A DNA stretch of 64,000 nt from Gloeobacter kilaueensis JS1 (GTDB lineage Bacteria > Cyanobacteriota > Cyanobacteriia > Gloeobacterales > Gloeobacteraceae), in assembly GCF_000484535.1 (NCBI RefSeq), contig NC_022600.1:4580234-4644233 (forward strand), written 5' to 3'. The notes beneath the pieces were generated by a model, which was given only the letters and a program-made list of their open reading frames with translations, searched no databases and was not told the DNA's origin. Position 1 is the stretch's first letter. Each line of letters begins with the position of its first letter. Made by a program: the position numbers and the translations under genes. Shown here one piece after another: positions 7,541 through 16,167 of the stretch.

Positions 7541-8236
7541 ATGGGACTATTCGATCGGATCACGGCAGTTCTCAAGTCGAATCTGAACAGCGTGGTCACC
7601 AAGGCCGAAGACCCTGAGAAAATGCTGAATCAGACGGTCAACGACATGCAAGAAGACCTCGTTCAGCTGCGGCAGGCCGTTGCCCAGGCGATCGCCAGTG
7701 AAAAACGTATAGAGCAGCAATACCTCCAGGCCCAGGCCCAGGCCGACGAGTGGCAGCGCCGCGCCGCCCTGGCCGTCTCCAAAGACAACGACGATCTGGC
7801 CCGCGAGGCGCTGCAGCGGCGCAAATCCTTTGCCGAGAGCGCCGTCGGTCTCAAAAACCAGCTCGACCAGCAGCGCCAGACCGTCGCCAAGCTCAAGACC
7901 AACCTGACCGCCCTCGAAGGCAAAATTTCCGAAGCCAAGGCCAAAAAAGATCTGCTCGTGGCCCGCGCCCGCTCCGCCAAGGCAACCGAGCAGATCAACC
8001 AGACCCTCGGCAAGGTCAATACCAGTGGCTCCTTCGCCACGTTTGAGCGGATGGAAGAAAAGGTCAACGAGCTGGAGGCCCGCTCCCAGGCAGTGGCCGA
8101 GTTGAGCACCGACTCCCTCGAAGACCAGTTCAAGGCTCTCGAATCCGGCGGTGGAGTCGAAGACGAACTGCTCGCCCTCAAATCCCAACTTGGCACCCAA
8201 AAGTCGCTGCCTGCTGCCGAGACCGACAAGCCCTGA
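7541..8236 (+). CDS. pspA: PspA/IM30 (Vipp1) family membrane-maintenance protein
   Basis: The 231-residue protein starts MGLFDRITAVLKSNLNSVV, the amphipathic membrane-binding helix of the family, and continues with long coiled-coil helices (LRQAVAQAIASEKRIEQQYL to about 140), then a short acidic C-terminus. PspA and Vipp1/IM30 are ESCRT-III-like proteins that form rings or rods on the inner membrane and protect it under stress. Length and the short tail after helix 6 (about residue 215 on) are closer to bacterial PspA than to Vipp1 of thylakoid-bearing cyanobacteria, which have an added C-terminal helix. No pspBC or pspF homologue is adjacent. Confidence 0.92.
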   Translation: MGLFDRITAVLKSNLNSVVTKAEDPEKMLNQTVNDMQEDLVQLRQAVAQAIASEKRIEQQYLQAQAQADEWQRRAALAVSKDNDDLAREALQRRKSFAESAVGLKNQLDQQRQTVAKLKTNLTALEGKISEAKAKKDLLVARARSAKATEQINQTLGKVNTSGSFATFERMEEKVNELEARSQAVAELSTDSLEDQFKALESGGGVEDELLALKSQLGTQKSLPAAETDKP

Positions 8237-8343
8237 GTTGCCGCACAAAACTCTACGGTTGGCACCAGGAACAAAGCCGATCATCGCTGCCTTCCCTTGG
8301 TCTATACTCGGTAAAATGTTCGTCCAGGTGAAATACTGGAGCG

Positions 8344-8683
8344 ATGAATGCCGCGACGACTGGATTGATTGCTCTGGAGGCATTTTTGAAGCTTCCAGAA
8401 ACAAAACCTGCCAGCGAATACATAGACGGCGAGATCATCCAGAAACCGATGCCCAAAGGCAGACACAGTCGTTTGCAGGCCAGGCTCTGTACCGTCGTCA
8501 ACGCAGGGGCAGAAGGACAGAAGATTGCTTACGCTTTTCCTGAACGGCGCTGCAGCTTCGGGGGACGCTCGATTGTCCCTGATATTTCGGTATTGGGGCA
8601 AGGAGGTTCTGCCGGTCCTGCCGGAAATCGGACTTGCTCTCACCGCTAGCCAGGTGTTCGGTTGGCTTAAGCTGAACAGTTGA
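8344..8683 (+). pseudogene. Broken Uma2 family gene (internal deletion with frameshift)
   Basis: From ATG 8344 a frame encodes a normal Uma2 N-terminal half (FLKLPETKPASEYIDGEIIQ, KGRHSRLQARL, then SFGGRSIVPDISVL) and then goes out of frame and stops at 8649. The next frame supplies a typical Uma2 C-terminus (VLPVLPEIGLALTASQVFGW, then LKLNS) ending with TGA 8681-8683. The ~65 residues that normally lie between PDISV and the VLPV segment, including the second half of the nuclease core, are absent. A deletion near 8600-8615 plus a one-base shift explains both features. The gene is therefore not expected to give an active nuclease. Confidence 0.8.
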
Positions 8684-8692
8684 GGAGCAAGC

Positions 8693-9529
8693 ATGGCCGA
8701 ATCCTACAAGCAGCAGGTAGCCCAGCTGTACAGTCGCCGCAGCGAGAGCTACGGCATAGACGACTGGCATCGGCCTATGGCCCGCAAACTGGTCGATTGT
8801 GCCGGTTTGCAGCCGGGCTGGCGCGTGCTCGATGTGGCCACCGGCACGGGACTTGCGGCCTTTGCCGCAGCGGAGCGCGTTGGAGCCGGTGGTTCGGTGC
8901 TGGGTGTCGATATTTCGGAGGGAATGCTCGCTGTCGCCCGCAGGCAGATTCCTCAACCGGGCAGTGCGCCCTGCCAGTTTGAGTTGATGGACATCGAAAT
9001 AGCGGTATTTGCAGACGCTGCCTTCGATGCTGTCCTCTGCTCATCGGCAATCGTCTGGCTCGCCGATATTCCCGCTGCTTTGCGCCGCTGGCACCGCTGG
9101 CTTGCCCCCGGCGGTGTGCTCGCTTTTCACGCCTTTTCGGAACGATCTTTCGTCACCGGTTGGGTGCTTCAGCAACTGGCGGTCCGCCACGGTGTCCCGT
9201 TAAAGGGCTTTCACGCCCTCACCGGCAGTCCGGAGCGCTGCATCGCCCTCGTCGAAGCGGCAGGATTTGAGGATGCTGTCGTCACAATCGAGGACCGCAG
9301 CAGCTATCTCAGCCTCGCCGAGGCTCAAAATCAGTACGGCCGCATTCTCACTGGTCCGTTTCCCCAGGCTCCCGTCGCCGGTTCGCCCTTCGACAGTTTG
9401 AATCCAGCGGAGCGCGCCGCTCTGCAGGCAGATTACGAGGCAGAACTGACGGCCCTGGCAGGCGATCGGGGCGTCTGGAACGAGAACGTCACCTACTACG
9501 TTGTCTGCCGCAGACCACCCGTCAGTTGA
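8693..9529 (+). CDS. Class I SAM-dependent methyltransferase
   Basis: A 278-residue Rossmann-fold methyltransferase of the UbiE/Methyltransf_11 type. Motif I is VLDVATGTG at 45-53, the acidic residue after strand 2 is in GVDIS near 77, and LAPGGVLAFHAF near 135 is the post-III region. The C-terminal third (residues ~160-278) is a variable substrate-binding part with no recognised signature. The ATG at 8693 follows GAGGAGC at a good distance. It ends in an 8 bp convergent overlap with the dioxygenase gene. The substrate is not predictable from the sequence. Confidence 0.85.
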   Translation: MAESYKQQVAQLYSRRSESYGIDDWHRPMARKLVDCAGLQPGWRVLDVATGTGLAAFAAAERVGAGGSVLGVDISEGMLAVARRQIPQPGSAPCQFELMDIEIAVFADAAFDAVLCSSAIVWLADIPAALRRWHRWLAPGGVLAFHAFSERSFVTGWVLQQLAVRHGVPLKGFHALTGSPERCIALVEAAGFEDAVVTIEDRSSYLSLAEAQNQYGRILTGPFPQAPVAGSPFDSLNPAERAALQADYEAELTALAGDRGVWNENVTYYVVCRRPPVS

Positions 9530-10535
9530 CAGTTAATGGTTGCCGCTGCTCGTCGATGATCGGTTCCTCGAAGAAGACCGGGCCCTCGTCGCGGACCCAG
9601 AGGCGGATGAGCAGGCGCTTGCGCTCCGGTTCGGGGGCATCGACAAAATCTGTGCGGGCGTGGCCGGTCTCAAAGTTGTTGACGAACTGGACCTGACCGC
9701 GTTCGAGGCGATACTCGCACCACAGTTGGGGCCGAGAAGTTGCTTCTTTGAGGGCAACGAGGGCTGCTTCGGTCTCAGGGTCGATGGGTTCGCCGGTTAT
9801 CGCGTAGCCCCGGCGGATGAGGGTGACGTAGCAGCGCACCTGCAGGCGGCCCTCGTAGGCAAAGACCGGATAGTAGCTCACTCGCGGGGCGTCCGGGGCG
9901 TGCTCCATCTGCCGGTTAAACGGAAAGGGCCGGTACAGCCGGGGCAGGTGCTGGGGATACTCGGCCAGCAGCAGATTATAAAGAGACGGATAACTTAAAA
10001 GGCGGCTCAGACCACCGCTTAGAGCCGGTCTCAGGCACAATAGCCCAACATAGCGCGGCGGCCAGTCAGAGAAGATGTTGTCGCTGTGGAAGGTGATATC
10101 GACGCTCGTCACCGAGGCGCGCACGCCGTACTCGTAAGCTGCCCCCGTGTCGGTCACCTCGTAGATCATCGTGCCGTCCCACTTCTGGGGCACCGGGCGG
10201 CCCAACAGCGAAGCGAGGATCCAGTAGAGGACCGTCGCCTCCGGGTCGCTCATCTGCTCGACAGGCAGCCGGTCGATGACCGCGTGCAACGCGCCGTGTT
10301 CGAGAATCCAGCGCACCCGCTCCATCAACTCGCGGGTGTGGGGCATCTCGAAGTGCTCGGGGCGGCGCAAGAGCAGCGGCAGTGGGTGCCTGCGCATAAA
10401 AGCGACGAAATTCAGCATCTCCTCCCGGCAGGCGGTGCTCACCGGCACCCGCCAGTCGCGCTCGTCGATCGTGGCAGCCGTCCAGGCTTTGCGGCCCTCG
10501 AACGGGCGGGTCAAAATCGCAGGACTGTGACTCAC
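9522..10535 (-). CDS. TauD/TfdA-like Fe(II)/2-oxoglutarate dioxygenase
   Basis: A 337-residue protein with the facial triad His150-x-Asp152 (in TFHSDN) and a distal His292 (in TGHART), and Arg309/Arg311 placed to bind 2-oxoglutarate. TauD-type enzymes release sulfite from taurine or other sulfonates, and TfdA-like members cleave other substrates. It is longer than taurine dioxygenase (about 280) and lacks its WHTD form, so the substrate is open. The GTG start overlaps the stop of the ATP-binding gene by 4 bp (GTGA), showing translational coupling as the last gene of the sulfonate-type ABC operon. Confidence 0.8.
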   Translation of the reverse strand: MSHSPAILTRPFEGRKAWTAATIDERDWRVPVSTACREEMLNFVAFMRRHPLPLLLRRPEHFEMPHTRELMERVRWILEHGALHAVIDRLPVEQMSDPEATVLYWILASLLGRPVPQKWDGTMIYEVTDTGAAYEYGVRASVTSVDITFHSDNIFSDWPPRYVGLLCLRPALSGGLSRLLSYPSLYNLLLAEYPQHLPRLYRPFPFNRQMEHAPDAPRVSYYPVFAYEGRLQVRCYVTLIRRGYAITGEPIDPETEAALVALKEATSRPQLWCEYRLERGQVQFVNNFETGHARTDFVDAPEPERKRLLIRLWVRDEGPVFFEEPIIDEQRQPLTVN

Positions 10536-11296
10536 GGTATCTCACTCCCCTGGGGTACAGGTCTATCGGTTCTGGCTGGTAGCGGACCGTTGCCGCCCAG
10601 TACCCGATCGAGAATGTCGCCTACCAGTTCGGCAAAGGCGGCGCTGCTGCGCAACCGGGGACGGGGCAGATCGACGCTTTGATCGAGGGCGAGCCGGCCC
10701 TGCTCGATGAGCACGATCCGATCGCACAGGGCAACTGCCTCCTGGACATCGTGGGTGACGAGCAAAGCCGTAAAGCGGCGCTCCAGCCACAGATCTTCGA
10801 TCAGCTTTTGCATCTCCAGGCGGGTGAGGGCGTCGAGGGCACCGAGCGGTTCGTCCAACAACAGCAACTGGGGTTCGCTCGCCAGGGCACGGGCGAGAGC
10901 CACCCGCTGACGCTGGCCGCCCGAGAGCATCCGGGGCCAGTCACCGGCGCGCTCGGCCAGGCCAACCTGTTCGAGCGCCCACCGCGCCCGCTCGCTCGCC
11001 TCGCCTTTGAGGCCCAGGGCAACGTTGTCGATCACCCGCTTCCAGAGCAACAGCCGCTCGTCTTGAAACATCACTCTGACATTCGGATCTGGGGCTTTGA
11101 GGAGGCGACCGTCCAGGTGGATGCTGCCTGTGGTCGGCAGATCGAGGCCCGCCACCAGCTTGAGCAGCGTGCTCTTGCCGCAGCCGCTGCGGCCAATCAC
11201 CGCCACAAATTCGCCCGGCTCCACCTCCAGGTCGATAGCTTCGAGCACTCGGCGGCTGCCGAAGTTTTTGGAGAGGTTGTCGATTTGCACGCGCAT
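10532..11296 (-). CDS. ssuB: Sulfonate/taurine-type ABC transporter ATP-binding protein
   Basis: The 254-residue ATPase has Walker [10 protein letters not shown] at 35-43, signature LSGGQ at 124-128, Walker B LLLLDEP at 144-150, the D-loop SALD-equivalent GALD after it, and the switch His in VTHDVQEA. It is of the SsuB/TauB/NrtD class. It follows the permease gene by 12 bp and is coupled to the dioxygenase gene. With the binding protein and permease it should form an importer for an organosulfonate-like compound. Confidence 0.88.
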   Translation of the reverse strand: MRVQIDNLSKNFGSRRVLEAIDLEVEPGEFVAVIGRSGCGKSTLLKLVAGLDLPTTGSIHLDGRLLKAPDPNVRVMFQDERLLLWKRVIDNVALGLKGEASERARWALEQVGLAERAGDWPRMLSGGQRQRVALARALASEPQLLLLDEPLGALDALTRLEMQKLIEDLWLERRFTALLVTHDVQEAVALCDRIVLIEQGRLALDQSVDLPRPRLRSSAAFAELVGDILDRVLGGNGPLPARTDRPVPQGSEIP

Positions 11297-11308
11297 CGGG
11301 CCTGCTCC

Positions 11309-12085
11309 TCAGTTCTGGTAGTTGGGATGCCACTGGAGCCAGCGCCGCTCCGCCAGCCGCGCCGCTGTGTCGGCGGCTTTGCCCAGTAGTGCGTAGAGCA
11401 GAATGCTGAAGACGACGACATCGGTCTGCATAAATTCGCGGGCGTTCATCGCCATGTAGCCGATCCCGGCGTCGGCGGCGATCGTCTCAGCCACGATCAG
11501 CGTCAGCCACATCACCCCGAGGGCAAAGCGCACCCCCACCAGAATCGAAGGCAACGCCCCCGGCAACAGGATCTGCCAGAAAAGTGCTCCCCGCGTCAGC
11601 CCGTAAATCCTGCCCATCTCCACCAGCCCCGGATCGACGGTGCGAAAACCGTGAAACGTATTGATGTAGATCGGAAAGAAAACCCCCAGGGCGACTAGAA
11701 AGATCTTCGCTTCCTCGCCGATGCCAAACCAGAGGATGACGAGCGGAATCAAGGCCAGATGCGGAATGTTGCGGATCATCTGCACCGAGGTGTCGAGCAA
11801 CTTTTCGCTCAGTCGGGAGGTGCCGTTGAGCAAACCCAGGGCAAAGCCGATGCTGCCGCCGATCAAAAACCCGAGGGCGGCGCGACCAGAACTCACTCCC
11901 AGATTCTGCAACAGCTCACCTTTGCGCGCGAGCTTCAGCGATGCTTCGATCACCGCCAGGGGAGCGGGCAAAATGCGCGCCGCAATAAGCCCATCCTGGG
12001 ACAGCCACTGCCATAGCAGAATAATAAATATTGGCACCAGCCAGTTCACCCAGGGCCAGCGCTTCCAGTCGTTCGCTATTTTCAT
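11309..12085 (-). CDS. ssuC: Sulfonate/taurine-type ABC transporter permease
   Basis: A 258-residue inner-membrane permease (BPD_transp_1) with about six hydrophobic helices. The EAA-type coupling loop is the region around MGRIYGLTRGALFWQILLPG, followed by LPSILVGVRFALGVMW, as in SsuC/TauC. I chose ATG 12085 because GGAGGG sits 6 bp upstream. The ATG at 12091 abuts this site, and a start at 12133 would overlap the binding-protein gene. It lies between the binding protein (25 bp gap) and the ATPase (12 bp gap). Confidence 0.88.
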   Translation of the reverse strand: MKIANDWKRWPWVNWLVPIFIILLWQWLSQDGLIAARILPAPLAVIEASLKLARKGELLQNLGVSSGRAALGFLIGGSIGFALGLLNGTSRLSEKLLDTSVQMIRNIPHLALIPLVILWFGIGEEAKIFLVALGVFFPIYINTFHGFRTVDPGLVEMGRIYGLTRGALFWQILLPGALPSILVGVRFALGVMWLTLIVAETIAADAGIGYMAMNAREFMQTDVVVFSILLYALLGKAADTAARLAERRWLQWHPNYQN

Positions 12086-12110
12086 TGCCATCCCTCCACT
12101 GCGATCGAGC

Positions 12111-13106
12111 TTACTTGCCGCTCCAGACTGCACTCTTGATATCGATCGCCTTCGGAATCAGCCCGAGCCGAAAATAGGTATCCGCCACCTGCTGCTGCTC
12201 GGCGATCACCGGCGCTTTGATGGGCAGGGCACCGTAGCGCTCCTTGCGCTTTTCGGCCAGCTCGACGATGCCAAGGTCGATGCCGTACTCGGGAGCGAGC
12301 AGTTTTGCGACGGCCTGGGGGTTGGTCTGGGCCCAGTCCGCCGTCTTCTGGATCTCTTCGAGAATTGGTTTAATCAGGGCTGGCTGGCTCTGGACGAAGG
12401 CGCGGTTGGCCAGATAAAACTCGCGGAAGGGCGAGAGGTTCTTGCCGGTGGTGAGTACGCGGGCGTCGAGATCTTTTTGGGCCGCTGCGTAGAACGGATC
12501 CCAGATCGACCAGGCATCGACGCTGCCCCGCGCAAAGGCGGCGCGGGCATCGGCGGGCGAGAGGTAGGCCCACTGGATATCCTCGGGTTTGAGCCCGGCA
12601 GCGGTGAGCGCCTGCACCAGCAGATAGTGGCCGCTCGTCGCTTTGCCCACCGCCACTTTTTTGCCCTTGAGATCTGCAATGCGCTTCACCGGCGAATCTT
12701 TGGGTACCAGAATCGCCACACTCTCGGGGCTGGGTTTGGTACTCGCCAGATACACCAGATCCGCTCCAGCGGCCTGCGAGAAGATGGGCGGCGACTCGCC
12801 CGCGTGGCCCAGATCGAGGCTTCCAGCGCGCAGTGCCTCCATCAGGGGCGGCCCGGAGGTAAATTCGATCCACCGGACCGTGACGCCCTGGGGAGCGAGG
12901 CGCTTTTCGAGGTTGCCCCGCTCCTTGAGAATCGTCAGATACCCGGACTTTTGATAGCCGATGCGCAGCGTCACCTCGGCAGAAGCCGAAAAACCACAGG
13001 CAAACAGAAGGCAGACAGTCACGAGAAGCGTTGCAATGTTCAAGCCCAGGGGACGAATGGCAGTACGGCAGAGAAGCTTGAAGCTGTATATGTCAGGGCA
13101 TTTCAT
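12111..13106 (-). CDS. ssuA: Sulfonate-type ABC transporter substrate-binding protein
   Basis: A 331-residue periplasmic protein with a signal peptide (LNIATLLVTVCLLFACGFSA) ending near residue 40. The mature part starts TLRIGYQKSGYL and contains FTSGPPLMEAL, LDLGHAGE and the KKVAVGKATSGHYLL region typical of SsuA/NMT1-like binders of aliphatic sulfonates. I chose ATG 13106, which puts the signal at the N-terminus. Upstream in-frame starts as far as 13283 would add an implausible leader. It is the first gene of the operon ssuA-ssuC-ssuB-dioxygenase. Confidence 0.85.
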   Translation of the reverse strand: MKCPDIYSFKLLCRTAIRPLGLNIATLLVTVCLLFACGFSASAEVTLRIGYQKSGYLTILKERGNLEKRLAPQGVTVRWIEFTSGPPLMEALRAGSLDLGHAGESPPIFSQAAGADLVYLASTKPSPESVAILVPKDSPVKRIADLKGKKVAVGKATSGHYLLVQALTAAGLKPEDIQWAYLSPADARAAFARGSVDAWSIWDPFYAAAQKDLDARVLTTGKNLSPFREFYLANRAFVQSQPALIKPILEEIQKTADWAQTNPQAVAKLLAPEYGIDLGIVELAEKRKERYGALPIKAPVIAEQQQVADTYFRLGLIPKAIDIKSAVWSGK

Positions 13107-13337
13107 AGCTGGGGGAGACACCTGCGGGACAAATGAACAAAAATATGAGCGAAGAGCCCCTTTTGCAAGGAATTCCACGCTCAGCAGCAATATGCCACGG
13201 GCAAAATGATCTGGCAAGTTGCTGGACAACTTGCGTAACCAGGTCCACGTTCTAGTGAAAATGAGTACTTTTTCCTGCTGCACTCGCCTTTAGTGAATCG
13301 GCTTGTTAACCATCCGCAAGCGAGAAGCGCACCACGC

Positions 13338-14600
13338 TCAGCCTGTCGGATCGGCGATCCGGCCCATGAACAACAGTGCTCCTGAAGTGTTGTCGCGGAT
13401 GGCGATGAAGAAGGGCCGATCGACGATCATCTGGAAAGGCGGAACTGGCTGCATCACAGCTGTTGCCCGCATAATCGCCCCCGTGGCTGCCGCCGCCTCG
13501 GTGCCCTCCTCATTGACATCGATGTAGCTCTTGTGGATGACCTCATAAAGAAAGGCCGGCTCACGGCTCATCGCCCGAAAGTCCGCCTTTGAACTGAAGG
13601 CAATGCCCATACCGAGGATTGTCAGCGCCTTTTTGAGGGCGATGGCGTACTCAATCTTGAAGCGGGGCAGGGCCAGACTGCCGGATCGGCTGGCAAACTG
13701 CGTCAGCCATTTTTGGAAAGTCTGGCCATTCAGTTGTTGCTCAAAGGTGGCCAGATCTGGCTTCGGCAAGAAGATGTACATGCCCAGATTGGGATTGGCG
13801 TAGGGCAGGCGCACCGCCTGAAAAGCCTCGTTCTCCAGGTACTCGAAGCGGCCTGTCTGGTTCATGAAGGGCAGATCCTTTTGTGGTCCGGCTGCCAAAT
13901 GAAAAGGACGGTTGCGCGTTGCCTTCGAGTCGAATGTCCGCTGCCAGGCCGCTTTGAAGTAGACGGCGTTGACGAGGACCAGCAGCGCGCTTCTGAGATC
14001 GTCGGGGGCAACGATTTTGGCGATCTTACCGTTGGTCTTTTGCTCGACCCAGCGGTTAATGGTCTGGGCCGCCTCCGGCTGGGCAAAGTTCAACTCCTCC
14101 GCCTGTGCCCGGTAGTACTGGCGCGCCAGGTTCGTAAACTCTGCTTCGATGGCAACTCCTTGTTGCGACCAGAGGGCGTTGGCAATTTGCAACTGCACTT
14201 TGGCCTCGTGGCTTTCGAGGGCGCTCAGCAGGGCGGCACTTTGCTGGTTGAGGGCTGGGCTATCGAGCTTACCCAGGGCGAGAGTCTGGGCGATGGCGGT
14301 GCGGGTCGCCCCGGCAGCTCCGTTTTCGACCATTGTCAGCACCAGGGCGATGCTCAAAGGCGAGAGGAAGACGTTGCGCCCGGCATCCTGCTTGATTGCC
14401 TGGGCAAACAGGTTGAATCCAAATTCAGTTTGGGCCTGGGCGAGGGTCGTGTTCATCGTCGTCTCCTGGGCAAGACTGCGCCGGTGGGGTCCGAGTAGGG
14501 CCAGTAGAAGGCCGGCGCGCAAAACGGTCGAGCGGCGCAGGCGGAGGTTGGCAGATCCTGGAGCTGCAAGCAGAAAGTCGTTTTCAGGCGGGGTTTTCAT
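13338..14600 (-). CDS. Serpin (serine protease inhibitor), exported
   Basis: A 420-residue serpin-fold protein with NVFLSPLSIALVLTMVENGA, the NAVYFKAAWQ strand motif and the C-terminal DRPFFIAIRDN... FMGRIADP signature. The hinge NEEGTEAAAATGA is of the small-residue inhibitory type. Counting from P15 Gly places P1-P1' at Thr-Ala in MRATAVM, which would suit elastase- or subtilisin-like enzymes (inference). A leader with LRLRRSTVL before GLLLALLG may be a Tat-like or Sec signal, ending near RSLAQE. ATG 14600 follows GGGAGAA at a good distance. Serpins are uncommon in cyanobacteria. Confidence 0.92.
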   Translation of the reverse strand: MKTPPENDFLLAAPGSANLRLRRSTVLRAGLLLALLGPHRRSLAQETTMNTTLAQAQTEFGFNLFAQAIKQDAGRNVFLSPLSIALVLTMVENGAAGATRTAIAQTLALGKLDSPALNQQSAALLSALESHEAKVQLQIANALWSQQGVAIEAEFTNLARQYYRAQAEELNFAQPEAAQTINRWVEQKTNGKIAKIVAPDDLRSALLVLVNAVYFKAAWQRTFDSKATRNRPFHLAAGPQKDLPFMNQTGRFEYLENEAFQAVRLPYANPNLGMYIFLPKPDLATFEQQLNGQTFQKWLTQFASRSGSLALPRFKIEYAIALKKALTILGMGIAFSSKADFRAMSREPAFLYEVIHKSYIDVNEEGTEAAAATGAIMRATAVMQPVPPFQMIVDRPFFIAIRDNTSGALLFMGRIADPTG

Positions 14601-14695
14601 TGTCGGTTCTCCCAGCATGGAGCACGTCCTTTAGGCATCGTCCGGCTCGATCTCAAGTGCGCGAAAGCGACAATCTGCCTGCGCAACCGCGCAAG

Positions 14696-15097
14696 CTAGT
14701 ACAGCGCCTTGCAGCTTCCCTGGGCGCGCAGTCTGTCGATCGCCTTGCTGTAGTCGGTGCGGCTCGGGTAGCCCCGCTCGACTTTACCGGCGGCGTCGAT
14801 GATCAAGTAGGGGGTGGTGAGCTTCTCGCAATTTTTTGCCAGATCGAGGTCCACCCGCACCGTCACCTCGTCGATGCCGCCGGTCTTGCGCTCCTGGAGG
14901 GCGTATTTTTTGACCGCAGCGACAATCTGCTCGTCGCTCGCCCGCGCCGGAACGCTGGCGTAGACCAGTTGCCTGGAAGCACTCGTCGTGCTCACGCTGC
15001 GCGCGCGCAGGACGGTAATCGGCACCTCAGCCGCCCAGGCCATCGTCGTCCACAGCGCGCCGACGATGGCAGCAAACACGATTTTGTCAAAGTTCAA
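14696..15097 (-). CDS. Small exported protein of unknown function
   Basis: A 133-residue protein with a signal peptide (IVFAAIVGALWTTMAWAAE) cleaved near residue 23. The mature part has helical segments and two cysteines (about 89 and 129) that could pair. The TTG start at 15097 is supported by AGGAGG five bases upstream. I do not recognise a family. It lies between the serpin gene and the divergent DUF427 gene. Confidence 0.65.
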   Translation of the reverse strand: MNFDKIVFAAIVGALWTTMAWAAEVPITVLRARSVSTTSASRQLVYASVPARASDEQIVAAVKKYALQERKTGGIDEVTVRVDLDLAKNCEKLTTPYLIIDAAGKVERGYPSRTDYSKAIDRLRAQGSCKALY

Positions 15098-15219
15098 AGG
15101 CTCCTCCTGATGGGCCTGCGGGTCGATTGTACTGCTGCGTGCCGTCCAAAATCGGCAGTCTTGATCGCTCGATCTTTTCTAGACTGGATCTGGAGAGGTT
15201 TTCTACAAGAAGGGGCACC

Positions 15220-15504
15220 ATGCCGAAAGCAACCTGGAACGGAGTTGTCCTCGCCGAGGGTGACAAGTACGAAGTGGTCGAAGGAAACATCTACTTCCCG
15301 CCCGAAGCGCTCAACAAGGAGTACTTTCAGCAGAGCAACACCCACACCACCTGTCCCTGGAAGGGCGTGGCGAGCTACTACGATGTCGTCGTCAACGGCA
15401 AAGTCAACAAGGACGCCGCCTGGTACTACCCGGCTCCAAAGGACGCCGCCAAGAACATCACTGGATACGTCGCCTTCTGGAAGGGCACAAAGGTCGAATC
15501 GTAG
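15220..15504 (+). CDS. DUF427 domain protein
   Basis: The 94-residue protein is one DUF427 domain: KATWNGVVLAE at the start, then VVEGNIYFPPEAL, the conserved THTTCPWKG block and YYDVVVNG, with AWYYPAPKDAAKNI near the end. This small all-beta family has no established reaction. ATG 15220 follows AAGGGGC; an upstream in-frame start at 15127 would only add unrelated sequence. The stop codon TAG directly abuts the ATG of the M41-like gene, so the two are very likely co-transcribed. Confidence 0.9.
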   Translation: MPKATWNGVVLAEGDKYEVVEGNIYFPPEALNKEYFQQSNTHTTCPWKGVASYYDVVVNGKVNKDAAWYYPAPKDAAKNITGYVAFWKGTKVES

Positions 15505-16161
15505 ATGGCTCATCGCAGCGGCACATTTGCGATCGGCGCTTTGCTACTCACGCTGCTGGCGGGGGTCGGCCCGGCCCTGGGGCTTTCTCCCGCCATCGCT
15601 GCTTTCGCCGTCGTGATGGGCCTCGGGTTTTTCTTTTTCGATCGCATCTTTTTTCAGGGACGGCTGCTGACGCTGGTTGCCGGATTGGTTCAAGAACGCC
15701 AGAAAGGGTGGCGCGAACGGGTGGCCTGCCACGAAGCGGGCCATCTGCTAGTCGCCCACCGGCTCGGTATCGCCGTCGAGGACTACACGCTCGGAGCCTG
15801 GCAGACTTTCCAGCGGGGCTATCCCGGCAGCGGTGGAGTGGTACTCGCTGTACCTGCCCGGCTTGACAGCGATCGAATCGAAGCTTACTGCGCTACCTGG
15901 CTTGCAGGCGGGATGGCTGAGCAGATGGACTACGGCAAATCTATCGGGGCCGAAGAAGATCTCCAAAAAATTCAGCTATTGCTCGCGGCAGCCCAGCGCA
16001 GCGGTATCGCCCCGGCCCGCACCCTGCGCAATCGGGCCGAACGGCTTGCCCGTTCGCTGCTGGTAGCTGAAAAAGACCTGCACAAAAAGCTCACCCAGCA
16101 ACTTCTAGCCGGGCGCGACATCGAGGGGTGCATCCAACTGCTGCAAGCTCAGCAGGCGTAA
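15505..16161 (+). CDS. Lone membrane-anchored M41 (FtsH-type) peptidase domain without AAA ATPase
   Basis: A 218-residue protein: two hydrophobic segments (about 9-30 and 31-50), then RVACHEAGHLLVAHRLG, the HExGH zinc motif of M41 peptidases near residues 75-79, and MAEQMDYGKSIGAEEDLQK, which places a third acidic ligand as in FtsH. The AAA+ module that normally precedes the M41 domain is missing. Similar ATPase-free FtsH-like proteins (FtsHi-like in idea) occur in cyanobacteria. Activity without an ATPase partner is uncertain. It starts immediately after the DUF427 stop. Confidence 0.8.
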   Translation: MAHRSGTFAIGALLLTLLAGVGPALGLSPAIAAFAVVMGLGFFFFDRIFFQGRLLTLVAGLVQERQKGWRERVACHEAGHLLVAHRLGIAVEDYTLGAWQTFQRGYPGSGGVVLAVPARLDSDRIEAYCATWLAGGMAEQMDYGKSIGAEEDLQKIQLLLAAAQRSGIAPARTLRNRAERLARSLLVAEKDLHKKLTQQLLAGRDIEGCIQLLQAQQA

Positions 16162-16167
16162 TGACGA

